From: Alphaproteobacteria bacterium | Lineage (GTDB): Bacteria > Pseudomonadota > Alphaproteobacteria > Micavibrionales > SZUA-601 | Assembly (NCBI GenBank): GCA_028290805.1 | Contig: JAQGJA010000059.1 | Coordinates: forward strand, 1 to 12,054 | Length of the DNA stretch: 12,054 nucleotides | Direction: 5' to 3' | In this document: in pieces, positions 1 through 7,082 of the stretch | How positions within the stretch are numbered: the stretch's first letter is position 1 | How the letters are laid out: each line of letters begins with the position of its first letter | The notes under the pieces: generated by a model | Seen by the model: only the letters and a program-made list of their open reading frames with translations | The model's database searches: none | What the model was told of the DNA's origin: nothing | Translations under genes and position numbers: made by a program

Positions 1-2
1 CG

Positions 3-2489
3 CCCGTTGAAAAACCGCCCGCACCGGAACCGGAAAAACCCGCTTCGCACCCGCTTGTGCATGATAAAAATACAGCGCCTTTGCAAACACTGGCCCAGCA
101 ATTGGAGGCTAAACCGCCTGAAAGCGAATTGCAGGAACAAAAAGAAACCGCACCACCCGTTGCAGAACCCGCGGTACCGACGGCCGGCATGATGATCCTG
201 CTTGACCCAGGGACATTTACCAAGCTGGCCGCTTTTAACCGTGCAGGGAAACTCTGGCTTGTTGTGGATAAAAACCTGCCCGGCTTTGCCCCGAAATTCC
301 AGGGCGAGGGGAACGAGGCTTTGGCGCAATCGATGCAGCGGATGGAATCGTCAAAGGCCACTGCGTTTATTTTTGATACACCGCCCAACGGCACGGTGTA
401 TTCCATCCGCCACCAGAAATCGGAATGGCGGATTGCCCTGAACCCCGGGGATAAACCCTATCTGCCCGATAACGTGCCGGTTAATATCGCCGATGATGCC
501 AAAAGCATTTCCATTTATGCCGGTGAAAATCCCACAGTGCTGCCTTTTACCGATCCGGTGCTGGGCGATAAAATCTGGGTCGTGCCGATGCGCACGCCCG
601 AAGGCCGGATTTTGGCGCGGCATGAAACGCCCGGCTATAACATCCTGCCCAGCCTAATAGGTGCAGCCCTTATCATTAAAGACGATGCCTTGAATCTGGG
701 TATTCTAAAGGACATGGTCATGCTGCAGGCGCAAGGGAAAAAGATCCCGCTTTCCTCAGAAGCCGACCGCGCCAAAAGTTTGAAACAGGCAGAATATAAC
801 CCGGTCTTCCGCCTGGATGTGCCAAAGCTGAAAGCAATCGAATTCAACGCCCAGCGCCAGGAGCTTGAAGCGGCACTTGTGGAACAAAAATCCGACAGCA
901 AAAAAGCGGCCATCCTAATGGATCTGGCCCGGCTGAATATGCAGCACGGCTTTGGCCAGGAAGCCAATGGTTTGCTGCGCATCGCCAAAGACCTGTCGCC
1001 CGCCATTGAAACCAGCCGCGAATATCGGGCTTTGCGCGGGATCAGCGCTGCTTTGACCGGGGATACCGCAACGGCTGAAGCGGATCTAAAAAGCGACGAA
1101 CTGCAGTCTTATCCGGCCGCAAAATTATGGCTGGGCTCGGCCCAGGCGCGCAATAATAACTGGCCCGAAGCACGCAATTCCTTTGCCGAAACCGGTTCGG
1201 CTGAAAGCGCGTTTCCGCCTATGCTGCAGCCTCGCCTGATCCTGGCAAAAGCCGAAGCCTTGACCGATGCCGGGGATATTGCCGCCGTCGGCAACGAGCT
1301 TAAAAAAATCAGCGATGAAAAAATGCTTTCCCCATCGGAGAAAGCCGAGCTTTCCTATATCCGCGCGCGCATGGCCGGGATTGCAAAGGACAAAGAAACA
1401 AGCGCCGAATTGCTTGAGGCTTTGGCGAATGGCACCGATCCGCTTTACCGCACCAAGGCCGTGCTGGCTTTGACCGCGCAACAAGTGGCCGATAAACAAA
1501 TCAAGCTGCCGCAAGCCATCGAAACCTTGGAGCAACTGCGTTTCTCGTGGCGGGGAGACAGGCTGGAGATCGATGTGCTGCGTGCACTCGGCCAATATTA
1601 CATCGATAACGGGCAATATCTGGAAGGGCTGGATATCTGGCGCCAGGCGGCGGGATTGTCAAAAAACGACGGCGACACCGACGCCATTACCCAGAATATG
1701 CAGAATGTCTTCAAACAGCTTTTTGTCGATGGCAAGGCCGATAAATTGCCCGCCATAAAATCCGTTTCCTTGTTCGAGCGTTTCCGCGAACTGACCCCGC
1801 CGGGCGAGCAGGGCGATATTGCCCAGTCGCGCCTGGCCACGCGCCTGGCTTCGGTCGATTTGCTGGACCAGGCGGATGTATTAATGGACAAACAATTGCA
1901 GCAGAACAAAACCGGCGAACAAGCAGCGGCAACGGGCGCAAAACTTGCTAGCTGGCGTTTGCTAAACAACAACCCGGCCGGGGCTTTGAAGGCCTTGGAT
2001 GACAGTACGCAAAATGATTCCCTTCCTGAAAAATTAAGCGGCCAGCGTTTATTGCTGCGTGCCCGCGCCTTGGCTGACAAGAACCAGGTAGACGAAGCTT
2101 TGGCTCTGTTAAACACCGATCAATCGGCCGAAGCCTTAAGCCTGAAAGCCGATATTAACTGGCGCCAGAACCGCTGGTCCGATGCGATCGATGCCATGCA
2201 GAATCTAACCGTGAAATACCGCGATGACGGCAAGACGGACAGCAAGGGACCAATGCCCGGGCTGATCCTGAAAATGGCCATCGCCCTGACGCTGGACGGC
2301 AATACCAAAGGCGTCGAGTTGCTGGCCGCGCAATATGGCACTTTCATGGCGACGACGGACAAGGCCCAGGCTTTTAACCTCATCACCAAACCCTCGCGCG
2401 GGAGCGCCTTGGCCGATCTGGCGACGCTTAAAGGACAGGTGGGGGAAGTGGAGTTATTCCAAAAATTCCTGAAGGATTTCAGCAAGTAA
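3..2489 (+). CDS. Large TPR-repeat protein of unknown function, 5' end outside the window
   Basis: The frame is open from the left edge and has the same Pro/Glu/Lys-rich composition before and after the GTG at 57. I therefore treat this as the last 828 codons of a longer gene rather than a gene starting at 57. Three parts are visible: a Pro/Glu-rich linker (about residues 1-60); a beta-rich segment (about 60-245) opening with AAFNRAGKLWLVVDK and including VWVVPM-like and YNILPSLIGAALII stretches; and a long all-alpha part (about 275-828) of helix pairs typical of degenerate TPR repeats. The block LEQLRFSWRGDRLEIDVLR near residue 510 resembles a conserved segment I recall from large alphaproteobacterial TPR proteins. 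Such proteins usually act as scaffolds, often in the envelope, but no function is shown here. The N-terminus, which would reveal a signal peptide or membrane anchor, is missing. The gene ends 45 nt before ydcF. Confidence 0.85.
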   Translation, partial: PVEKPPAPEPEKPASHPLVHDKNTAPLQTLAQQLEAKPPESELQEQKETAPPVAEPAVPTAGMMILLDPGTFTKLAAFNRAGKLWLVVDKNLPGFAPKFQGEGNEALAQSMQRMESSKATAFIFDTPPNGTVYSIRHQKSEWRIALNPGDKPYLPDNVPVNIADDAKSISIYAGENPTVLPFTDPVLGDKIWVVPMRTPEGRILARHETPGYNILPSLIGAALIIKDDALNLGILKDMVMLQAQGKKIPLSSEADRAKSLKQAEYNPVFRLDVPKLKAIEFNAQRQELEAALVEQKSDSKKAAILMDLARLNMQHGFGQEANGLLRIAKDLSPAIETSREYRALRGISAALTGDTATAEADLKSDELQSYPAAKLWLGSAQARNNNWPEARNSFAETGSAESAFPPMLQPRLILAKAEALTDAGDIAAVGNELKKISDEKMLSPSEKAELSYIRARMAGIAKDKETSAELLEALANGTDPLYRTKAVLALTAQQVADKQIKLPQAIETLEQLRFSWRGDRLEIDVLRALGQYYIDNGQYLEGLDIWRQAAGLSKNDGDTDAITQNMQNVFKQLFVDGKADKLPAIKSVSLFERFRELTPPGEQGDIAQSRLATRLASVDLLDQADVLMDKQLQQNKTGEQAAATGAKLASWRLLNNNPAGALKALDDSTQNDSLPEKLSGQRLLLRARALADKNQVDEALALLNTDQSAEALSLKADINWRQNRWSDAIDAMQNLTVKYRDDGKTDSKGPMPGLILKMAIALTLDGNTKGVELLAAQYGTFMATTDKAQAFNLITKPSRGSALADLATLKGQVGEVELFQKFLKDFSK

Positions 2490-2493
2490 TTTT

Positions 2494-2505
2494 TTCCTAT
2501 AGGAA
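2494..2505. promoter_or_regulatory. 12-bp perfect palindrome, candidate operator upstream of ydcF
   Basis: TTCCTATAGGAA is its own reverse complement and lies 5 nt after the TPR-gene stop and 29 nt before the ydcF ATG. With no loop it suits a dimeric protein-binding site better than an RNA hairpin. It covers the place where the -35 hexamer would lie relative to the TATACT at 2523. The binding function is inference; a 12-bp palindrome can occur by chance. Confidence 0.35.
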
Positions 2506-2522
2506 CAGCCGGGAAAGAAACC

Positions 2523-2528
2523 TATACT
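2523..2528 (+). promoter_or_regulatory. Possible -10 element (TATACT) for ydcF
   Basis: TATACT is one mismatch from the TATAAT consensus and ends 6 nt before the ATG at 2535, so transcription would begin at or next to the start codon. No convincing TTGACA-like -35 is seen 16-18 nt upstream; the palindrome at 2494-2505 occupies that position. No Shine-Dalgarno lies at a usable distance, since GGAAAG at 2512 is too far upstream. That makes a leaderless start plausible but unproven. Confidence 0.35.
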
Positions 2529-2534
2529 CCTTCC

Positions 2535-3293
2535 ATGTTCTTTTTCCTCTCCAAAATATCATGGGCACTGGCTTCGCCTTCGACATTATTGTTGCTGGCT
2601 GGTGCCATTGCATTATCAGTACAGGCGTTTAAACAGAAACAAAAAGCCTGGCGTTACGCAGTGGGTTTATTGGGCGCCATCTTTCTGTTTATCGTTATCC
2701 TTCCAGTCGGCGACTGGCTTTTATACCCATTGGAACATCGCCTAGAGAAGGCAGATGCATCGAATATCGATGGCATTTTGGTCTTGGGCGGCGCGATTGA
2801 TATAATGCAATCCCATGAATCCGACGGCGTTTCCATTCGTGCTGCAGCAGAGCGCATGACCGTCCTGCCGGAATTGCATCGGAAATTTCCACAGGCCATA
2901 ATTGTTTTCACCGGAGGCCCCGGCGATGTCCGGCATCCGGAATTAAACGAAGCCGATTATGCGGAAAAACTGTTGCGCGAATGGGGTATCGGGAATGCTA
3001 TTTATGAACGCAAATCGCGCAATACCTTTGAAAATGCCGCCTATTCAAAAGAAATGCTGCAGCCAAAGGCTAATGAAAAATGGTTGCTGGTGACTTCTGC
3101 CGCCCATATGCGACGTGCGGTTGCCGTGTTTGAAAAACGGGGCTGGCCCGTGCTGCCTTATCCGGTCGATTATACGACGCGGCAGTATCCGGACCTGCTT
3201 TGCTTTTGCGCGGCGCAGAATTTGTTCAAGCTGGATAATCTGGCCTATGAACTGATCGGAATTTTAATTTATAAATTGACGGGAAAAGCCTAA
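2535..3293 (+). CDS. YdcF/ElyC family (DUF218) membrane protein
   Basis: This 252-residue protein has two N-terminal hydrophobic helices (about residues 10-32 and 41-63) joined by a Lys/Arg-rich loop (KQKQKAWR), followed by a DUF218 domain. By the positive-inside rule the loop is cytoplasmic, which would place the C-terminal domain in the periplasm. Family signatures are DGILVLGGA (79-87), IIVFTGGPG (122-130), SRNTFENA (161-168) and TSAAHMRRA (187-195). E. coli ElyC, a member with the same layout, is linked to envelope and peptidoglycan assembly, but the biochemical activity of the family is poorly defined. The gene is 2 nt ahead of the lytic transglycosylase gene, so the two are probably cotranscribed, in line with an envelope role. 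The start is the first ATG and has no clear Shine-Dalgarno. I do not assign ydcF or elyC because several paralogous subfamilies share this domain. Confidence 0.88.
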   Translation: MFFFLSKISWALASPSTLLLLAGAIALSVQAFKQKQKAWRYAVGLLGAIFLFIVILPVGDWLLYPLEHRLEKADASNIDGILVLGGAIDIMQSHESDGVSIRAAAERMTVLPELHRKFPQAIIVFTGGPGDVRHPELNEADYAEKLLREWGIGNAIYERKSRNTFENAAYSKEMLQPKANEKWLLVTSAAHMRRAVAVFEKRGWPVLPYPVDYTTRQYPDLLCFCAAQNLFKLDNLAYELIGILIYKLTGKA

Positions 3294-3295
3294 AG

Positions 3296-4252
3296 ATGCG
3301 TTTTTTATTGGTCCTGCTTATCCTCTGTTTCACCTCTGTGGCGCACGCCGAAGATTTCCAGTCCTGGCTGAGCAGCTACAAACAGCGGGCCATCGCCACG
3401 GGCGTGCCCGCCGCAGTGGTGAACCGCGCGCTTTATAATATTGCCCCCAATGACATGGTCATCCGCCTGGACCAGAAACAACCCGAAGGGCATATGACGC
3501 TGGCCGAATATGTAGAAAAGACCGTGACACCTAAACGCATCGAAACAGGCAAGCAACGTCTGGCTGAAAATCGCGCTTTATTGTCCCACGTCCAGCAAAT
3601 TTACGGCGTGCCGCCCAGTATAATCGTGGCGCTTTGGGGCAAGGAATCGGAATTCGGCAGTTTCATGGGCAATACCGAAACCATTTCGGCTCTGGCAACT
3701 TTGGCCTATGAGGGCAGGCGGCGAGCGTTTTTTGAACAGGAATTGCTGAACGCGATCGTGCTGACCCAGCGTCTTAATATTGACCCGCGCGCCATGACCG
3801 GTTCCTGGGCCGGGGCGATCGGCCAGTGCCAGTTTATGCCCTCCAATTATATCAAATTCGCCCTGGATGGCAACGGCAACCGCCGCGTCGATTTGTGGCG
3901 CGAGCTGCCCGATGTTTTTGCCAGCATGGCCAATCTGCTGGTCCATGAGGGCTGGCGGCGCGGCGAAGGCTGGGGGCAACGGGTCGATCTGCCGCCGGGA
4001 TTTGACAAAAACCTTCTGGGGCGCGATAAAGCGGGCAGAGATATCCGTTTTTGGGAGCAACTCGGCGTGCAGTTCAATCAACAGGTTCCGGCCAGCAACC
4101 GGCAGAATATCCGCCTGTACCAGCCTGATGGCACAGACGGTCCGAGCTATGCGCTATATCCCAATTTCGACGTGCTGATGCGCTGGAATCATTCCGGCTA
4201 TTTCGCCACCGCCGTGGGTCGTCTTTCGGATCATCTTGAAAACCGTCAATAA
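3296..4252 (+). CDS. Lytic murein transglycosylase, GH103 / MltB type
   Basis: The product (318 residues) cleaves the glycan strand of peptidoglycan between MurNAc and GlcNAc, leaving 1,6-anhydroMurNAc. A signal peptide (residues 1-19) ends in SVAHA before Glu-Asp. Cys11 is inside the hydrophobic core and there is no lipobox, so a soluble periplasmic enzyme is expected, unlike the lipoprotein MltB of E. coli. Key motifs are ALWGKESEFG (112-121), with Glu117 as the expected catalytic acid, GSWAGAIGQCQFMPSNY (169-185) and DGNGNRRVDLW (191-201). The protein stops after the catalytic domain and lacks the C-terminal peptidoglycan-binding domain that many alphaproteobacterial relatives carry. It follows ydcF by 2 nt and precedes rlpA by 14 nt; AAAG next to the ATG is not a proper Shine-Dalgarno, suggesting coupling to ydcF translation. 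Confidence 0.93.
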   Translation: MRFLLVLLILCFTSVAHAEDFQSWLSSYKQRAIATGVPAAVVNRALYNIAPNDMVIRLDQKQPEGHMTLAEYVEKTVTPKRIETGKQRLAENRALLSHVQQIYGVPPSIIVALWGKESEFGSFMGNTETISALATLAYEGRRRAFFEQELLNAIVLTQRLNIDPRAMTGSWAGAIGQCQFMPSNYIKFALDGNGNRRVDLWRELPDVFASMANLLVHEGWRRGEGWGQRVDLPPGFDKNLLGRDKAGRDIRFWEQLGVQFNQQVPASNRQNIRLYQPDGTDGPSYALYPNFDVLMRWNHSGYFATAVGRLSDHLENRQ

Positions 4253-4266
4253 TACAAGGTCTTATA

Positions 4267-5256
4267 ATGTTTCGCTTTTCTTTATTGCTTTTTACGTTGG
4301 CTTTCCTGGTTACCGGATGCGCCGATAAAAGACCGCAAGCCGAATGGTGGCACCCTGCACCGCCCCAAGCCACGCCGCGATCCCAGGGCAGCTTCAAAGT
4401 CGGCAAACCTTACAGCCAAAGCGGCAAGAATTACGTCCCGACCGAAAGCTATAGTTACGACGAAACCGGGATCGCTTCGTGGTATGGCGATGAATTCCAT
4501 GGCAAGCGTACCGCCAATGGCGAAGTTTTTAGCAAGAACTCCCTTTCCGCCGCCCATCCCACTTTACAGCTTCCGGCGCTGATCCGCGTTACCAATCTGG
4601 GCAATGGCCGTTCGGCGGTGTTGCGCGTCAATGACCGCGGGCCGTTTTCTAAAAGCCGCCTGATCGATGTCTCGCATAAATCCGCCACAGTGCTGGGGTT
4701 TGATGGCGCCGGCACCGCCCGCGTCCGCGTCCAGGTGTTGGACAAGGAAAGCCGCGTCCTGGCCGATGCGGCGCGCAAGGGCTTTCCGCCCGATGTGCAG
4801 ATGGCCATGGCCTTTCGCATCGCCCCCATTCCCGAAACCGTTGTAAAAGATGTAAAAGTGGTTGAAGAAGTGGATAAAACCATTGAAGTCGCAACGGAAG
4901 ACAAAGCGATCGTAAAGGTCGAAAACACCAAAGTGGCCACGACCGAACTTTCGCCCGTCCCCCCGGTTACCAAAACCGAGGTCGAGGAGCTAAACAAGGA
5001 ATTATTCCGCAAATACCCGGTTTCGCCCACCAACATTTTTATCCAGGTCGGCTCTTTTGCCAGCCTGGCCAATGCCAATGCGCTTAAGCCCAGATTGGCA
5101 CCGCTTGGCAATGTCACGGTTTCCCCGACCCAGGTAAACGGTGCGCCGTTTAACCGCGTGCGGATAGGGCCCATCGCAACCGTGGCCCAGGCGGATATTT
5201 TGCTGAAAAAAACGATCGCCACAGGATTTCCGGCCGCCCGCATTATCGTGGATTGA
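4267..5256 (+). CDS. rlpA: RlpA, septal-ring lytic transglycosylase lipoprotein with SPOR domain
   Basis: The 329-residue product has a lipoprotein signal peptide ending in LVTGC, with Cys18 as the lipidated residue, so it is probably anchored in the outer membrane. A double-psi beta-barrel domain spans about 66-158: GIASWYG, FHGKRTANGE, SAAHPTLQLP and VNDRGPF. His97 and Asp123 match conserved residues of the active Pseudomonas-type enzyme. A C-terminal SPOR domain (about 254-327, starting IFIQVGSFAS) binds glycan strands stripped of stem peptides, which targets such proteins to the division septum. The linker (about 190-250) is Val/Lys/Glu-rich rather than Pro-rich. The usual substrate is denuded septal peptidoglycan, where RlpA helps separate daughter cells. 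AAGG at 4256-4259, 7 nt before the ATG, supports the start. A 13-bp hairpin follows the stop codon. Confidence 0.95.
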   Translation: MFRFSLLLFTLAFLVTGCADKRPQAEWWHPAPPQATPRSQGSFKVGKPYSQSGKNYVPTESYSYDETGIASWYGDEFHGKRTANGEVFSKNSLSAAHPTLQLPALIRVTNLGNGRSAVLRVNDRGPFSKSRLIDVSHKSATVLGFDGAGTARVRVQVLDKESRVLADAARKGFPPDVQMAMAFRIAPIPETVVKDVKVVEEVDKTIEVATEDKAIVKVENTKVATTELSPVPPVTKTEVEELNKELFRKYPVSPTNIFIQVGSFASLANANALKPRLAPLGNVTVSPTQVNGAPFNRVRIGPIATVAQADILLKKTIATGFPAARIIVD

Positions 5257-5262
5257 TCCCGT

Positions 5263-5294
5263 TCAGGATGCCGCCTAATATGGCGGCATCCTGA
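5263..5294 (+). promoter_or_regulatory. Perfect 13-bp stem-loop between rlpA and the carboxypeptidase gene
   Basis: TCAGGATGCCGCC, a 6-nt loop TAATAT, then GGCGGCATCCTGA pair without mismatch. The structure starts 7 nt after the rlpA stop. It is GC-rich and strong enough to form in RNA, but CTCCGTTCC follows it and no U-tract is present on either strand, so it is not a classical intrinsic terminator. It could slow RNA polymerase, protect the rlpA message end, or act with Rho. Confidence 0.6.
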
Positions 5295-5310
5295 CTCCGT
5301 TCCAGCGCCA

Positions 5311-5315
5311 AAAGG
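5311..5315 (+). promoter_or_regulatory. Ribosome binding site of the D,D-carboxypeptidase gene
   Basis: AAAGG lies 8 nt before the ATG at 5324 and supports that start. The site lies inside the near-palindrome AAAAGGCTTTT, which cannot itself form a hairpin because it has no loop. Confidence 0.55.
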
Positions 5316-5323
5316 CTTTTCCC

Positions 5324-6448
5324 ATGCGTTTTCTTTTTTCCCTGTTTCTCCTCGCTTTGGTCTTTGCCGTTCCCGCCCAAGCAATGGAAACCATCGCCAA
5401 ACAGGCGATTTTGATCGACATGGACACCAAAACCGTGCTGCTCGAAAAGAATTCCCAGGAGAAAATGCCAACCTCGTCGATGAGCAAGGTGCTGACCGCT
5501 TATCTGGTATTCGATGCACTGAAATCGGGCCGCATCACGATGGAGCAAACATTCCCGGTCAGCGAAAAAGCCTGGCGCATCCAGGGTTCGAAGATGTTCG
5601 TGCCCCTCAATTCGCAGATTAAAGTCGGTGACCTGATCCAGGGCGTGATCGTCCAGTCCGGCAATGATGCCTGTGTCGTCTTATCCGAAGGCATCGCCGG
5701 CAGCGAAGAAGCCTTTGCCGAGGCCATGAACAAAAAAGCCGCCAGTTTCGGCATGAAAAACTCGCATTTCATGAATGCCAGCGGCTGGCCCGACCCCAAC
5801 CATTATTCCACTGCCTATGATCTGGCGCTGCTGGCTTATCACCTGATCAATGATTTCCCGGAATATTACCATTATTATTCCCAGAAAGATTTTACCTATA
5901 ATGGCATCAAACAGGGCAACCGCAACCCGCTGCTGTACCGCAATATCGGCGCCGATGGTTTGAAAACGGGCCATACCGAAGGCGCGGGCTATGGCCTGAT
6001 CGGGACGGCGATCCAGAATGGCCGCCGTCTGGTCCTGGTCGTCAATGGCCTGAACAGCATGCAGGAGCGCGCCGATGAATCGGCCCGTCTGCTCAGCTGG
6101 GGCTTTACCAATTTCCAGTATCTGAATTTATTCAAAACAGGCGAAGAAGTTGAAAAAGCAAAAGTCTGGATGGGCATCAAGGAATCCGTGCCGCTGGTCG
6201 TCAATGAAGACATCAAGGCTTTGTACAAGATTGATGAAAAAGACAAATTGCAGCTGACCGCCGTTGTCAACGAACCCATTGCCGCCCCGATTGCCAAGGG
6301 CCAGGAAATGGGCGTGCTTAAAATCAAGATGGGCGAATTCCCCGAGCGTGTCGTTACATTATATGCCGGTGAAAACGTCGAAAAACTGGGCATCTTCCAG
6401 CGCATCGTCGAACGCGCGAAATTGATGGTATCGGGCGGCGATGAGTAA
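5324..6448 (+). CDS. D-alanyl-D-alanine carboxypeptidase (PBP5/PBP6 type, S11 peptidase)
   Basis: The 374-residue enzyme removes the terminal D-Ala from pentapeptide stems, limiting crosslinking. The signal peptide (1-20) ends VPAQA before Met-Glu. The active-site triad is complete and normally spaced: Ser52-Met-Ser-Lys55 (SxxK, nucleophile Ser52), Ser112-Gly-Asn114 (SxN) and Lys214-Thr-Gly216 (KTG). A beta-rich PBP5 C-terminal domain follows (about 265-355), and the end LGIFQRIVERAKLMV fits the amphipathic helix that docks these enzymes on the outer face of the inner membrane, though it is short. The length agrees with DacA/DacC/DacD relatives; I cannot tell which dac name applies. It lies downstream of rlpA across a hairpin, so it may have its own mRNA start or be read through. 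Its last codons overlap the start of tmk by 8 nt. Confidence 0.94.
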   Translation: MRFLFSLFLLALVFAVPAQAMETIAKQAILIDMDTKTVLLEKNSQEKMPTSSMSKVLTAYLVFDALKSGRITMEQTFPVSEKAWRIQGSKMFVPLNSQIKVGDLIQGVIVQSGNDACVVLSEGIAGSEEAFAEAMNKKAASFGMKNSHFMNASGWPDPNHYSTAYDLALLAYHLINDFPEYYHYYSQKDFTYNGIKQGNRNPLLYRNIGADGLKTGHTEGAGYGLIGTAIQNGRRLVLVVNGLNSMQERADESARLLSWGFTNFQYLNLFKTGEEVEKAKVWMGIKESVPLVVNEDIKALYKIDEKDKLQLTAVVNEPIAAPIAKGQEMGVLKIKMGEFPERVVTLYAGENVEKLGIFQRIVERAKLMVSGGDE

Positions 6449-7082
6449 TAAAGCACCCTTCATTACCTTTGAAGGCGGCGAAGGGTCGGGCAAAACGACC
6501 CAGATCCGCCTGCTGAAAACCTGGCTGGAAGACAAGGGTAAATACGTCACCACCACGCGCGAACCTGGCGGCACCGTGGGGGCCGAGGCGATCCGCGACC
6601 TCATCGTACAGAAACGCGATAACCAGTGGGATGCGGAAACGGATGCCCTGCTATTGATGGCGGCGCGGCGTGATCACCTTGTCCATCTGATCTGGCCTTC
6701 GCTGGAGCAGGGGCATTGGGTATTGTCTGACCGTTTCGTCGAATCCACCTATGCCTATCAATGTTTCGGCCGCGATTTGCCATTGGAAAAGGCGCGGGAA
6801 TTATACCGCTTTATTGCGGGTGATTTTAAGCCCGATTTGACTTTCATTCTGGATATCGATCCGCGCGACGGTCTGGACCGTGCTTTGACCGGGAAGCACC
6901 GCAACCGCAATGAAGAGCGTTTCGAGAATTTCGATTTTTCCTTTCATGAAAACCTGCGCGCCGGTTATCACGAGTTGGCCAAACAGGAACCGCAGCGTTT
7001 CATTATTATCGACGCCGCTCCCGATTGCGAGCATGTACAGGCGCAATTACAAGCGGCGATTGAAAAGCGGTTCTCCCTTTGA
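6441..7082 (+). CDS. tmk: Thymidylate kinase (dTMP kinase)
   Basis: The 213-residue enzyme phosphorylates dTMP to dTDP with ATP, an essential step in dTTP supply. The P-loop is GGEGSGKTT (12-20), followed by TREPGGT (39-45) for nucleotide binding, the DRF motif with STYAYQ (97-106), and an Arg-rich LID segment (GLDRALTGKHRNRNEERFE) before the final helices. The length is normal for the family. The ATG overlaps the end of the carboxypeptidase gene by 8 nt (ATGAGTAA), and no strong Shine-Dalgarno is visible, so translation probably relies on ribosomes finishing the upstream gene. The stop overlaps the holB start. A tmk-holB pair is common in bacteria and couples a precursor enzyme to a clamp-loader subunit. 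Confidence 0.96.
   Translation: MSNKAPFITFEGGEGSGKTTQIRLLKTWLEDKGKYVTTTREPGGTVGAEAIRDLIVQKRDNQWDAETDALLLMAARRDHLVHLIWPSLEQGHWVLSDRFVESTYAYQCFGRDLPLEKARELYRFIAGDFKPDLTFILDIDPRDGLDRALTGKHRNRNEERFENFDFSFHENLRAGYHELAKQEPQRFIIIDAAPDCEHVQAQLQAAIEKRFSL

Noticed and set aside
57..59. GTG as the start of the TPR gene
   Set aside because: The same frame is open to the left edge with the same Pro/Glu-rich composition, so the gene most likely starts outside the window.
1125..2116. Reverse-strand open frames of 163 and 172 codons opposite the TPR gene
   Set aside because: Low-complexity, family-less translations antisense to a gene with clear protein-like periodicity.
5310..5320. AAAAGGCTTTT near-palindrome over the carboxypeptidase ribosome binding site
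   Set aside because: Only one base separates the arms, so it cannot fold as an RNA hairpin, and it is too short to claim as an operator.
4455..5519. 354-codon open frame on the reverse strand
   Set aside because: It runs across two well-supported genes, RlpA and the carboxypeptidase, has no recognisable domain, and is best explained as a shadow of their codon pattern.
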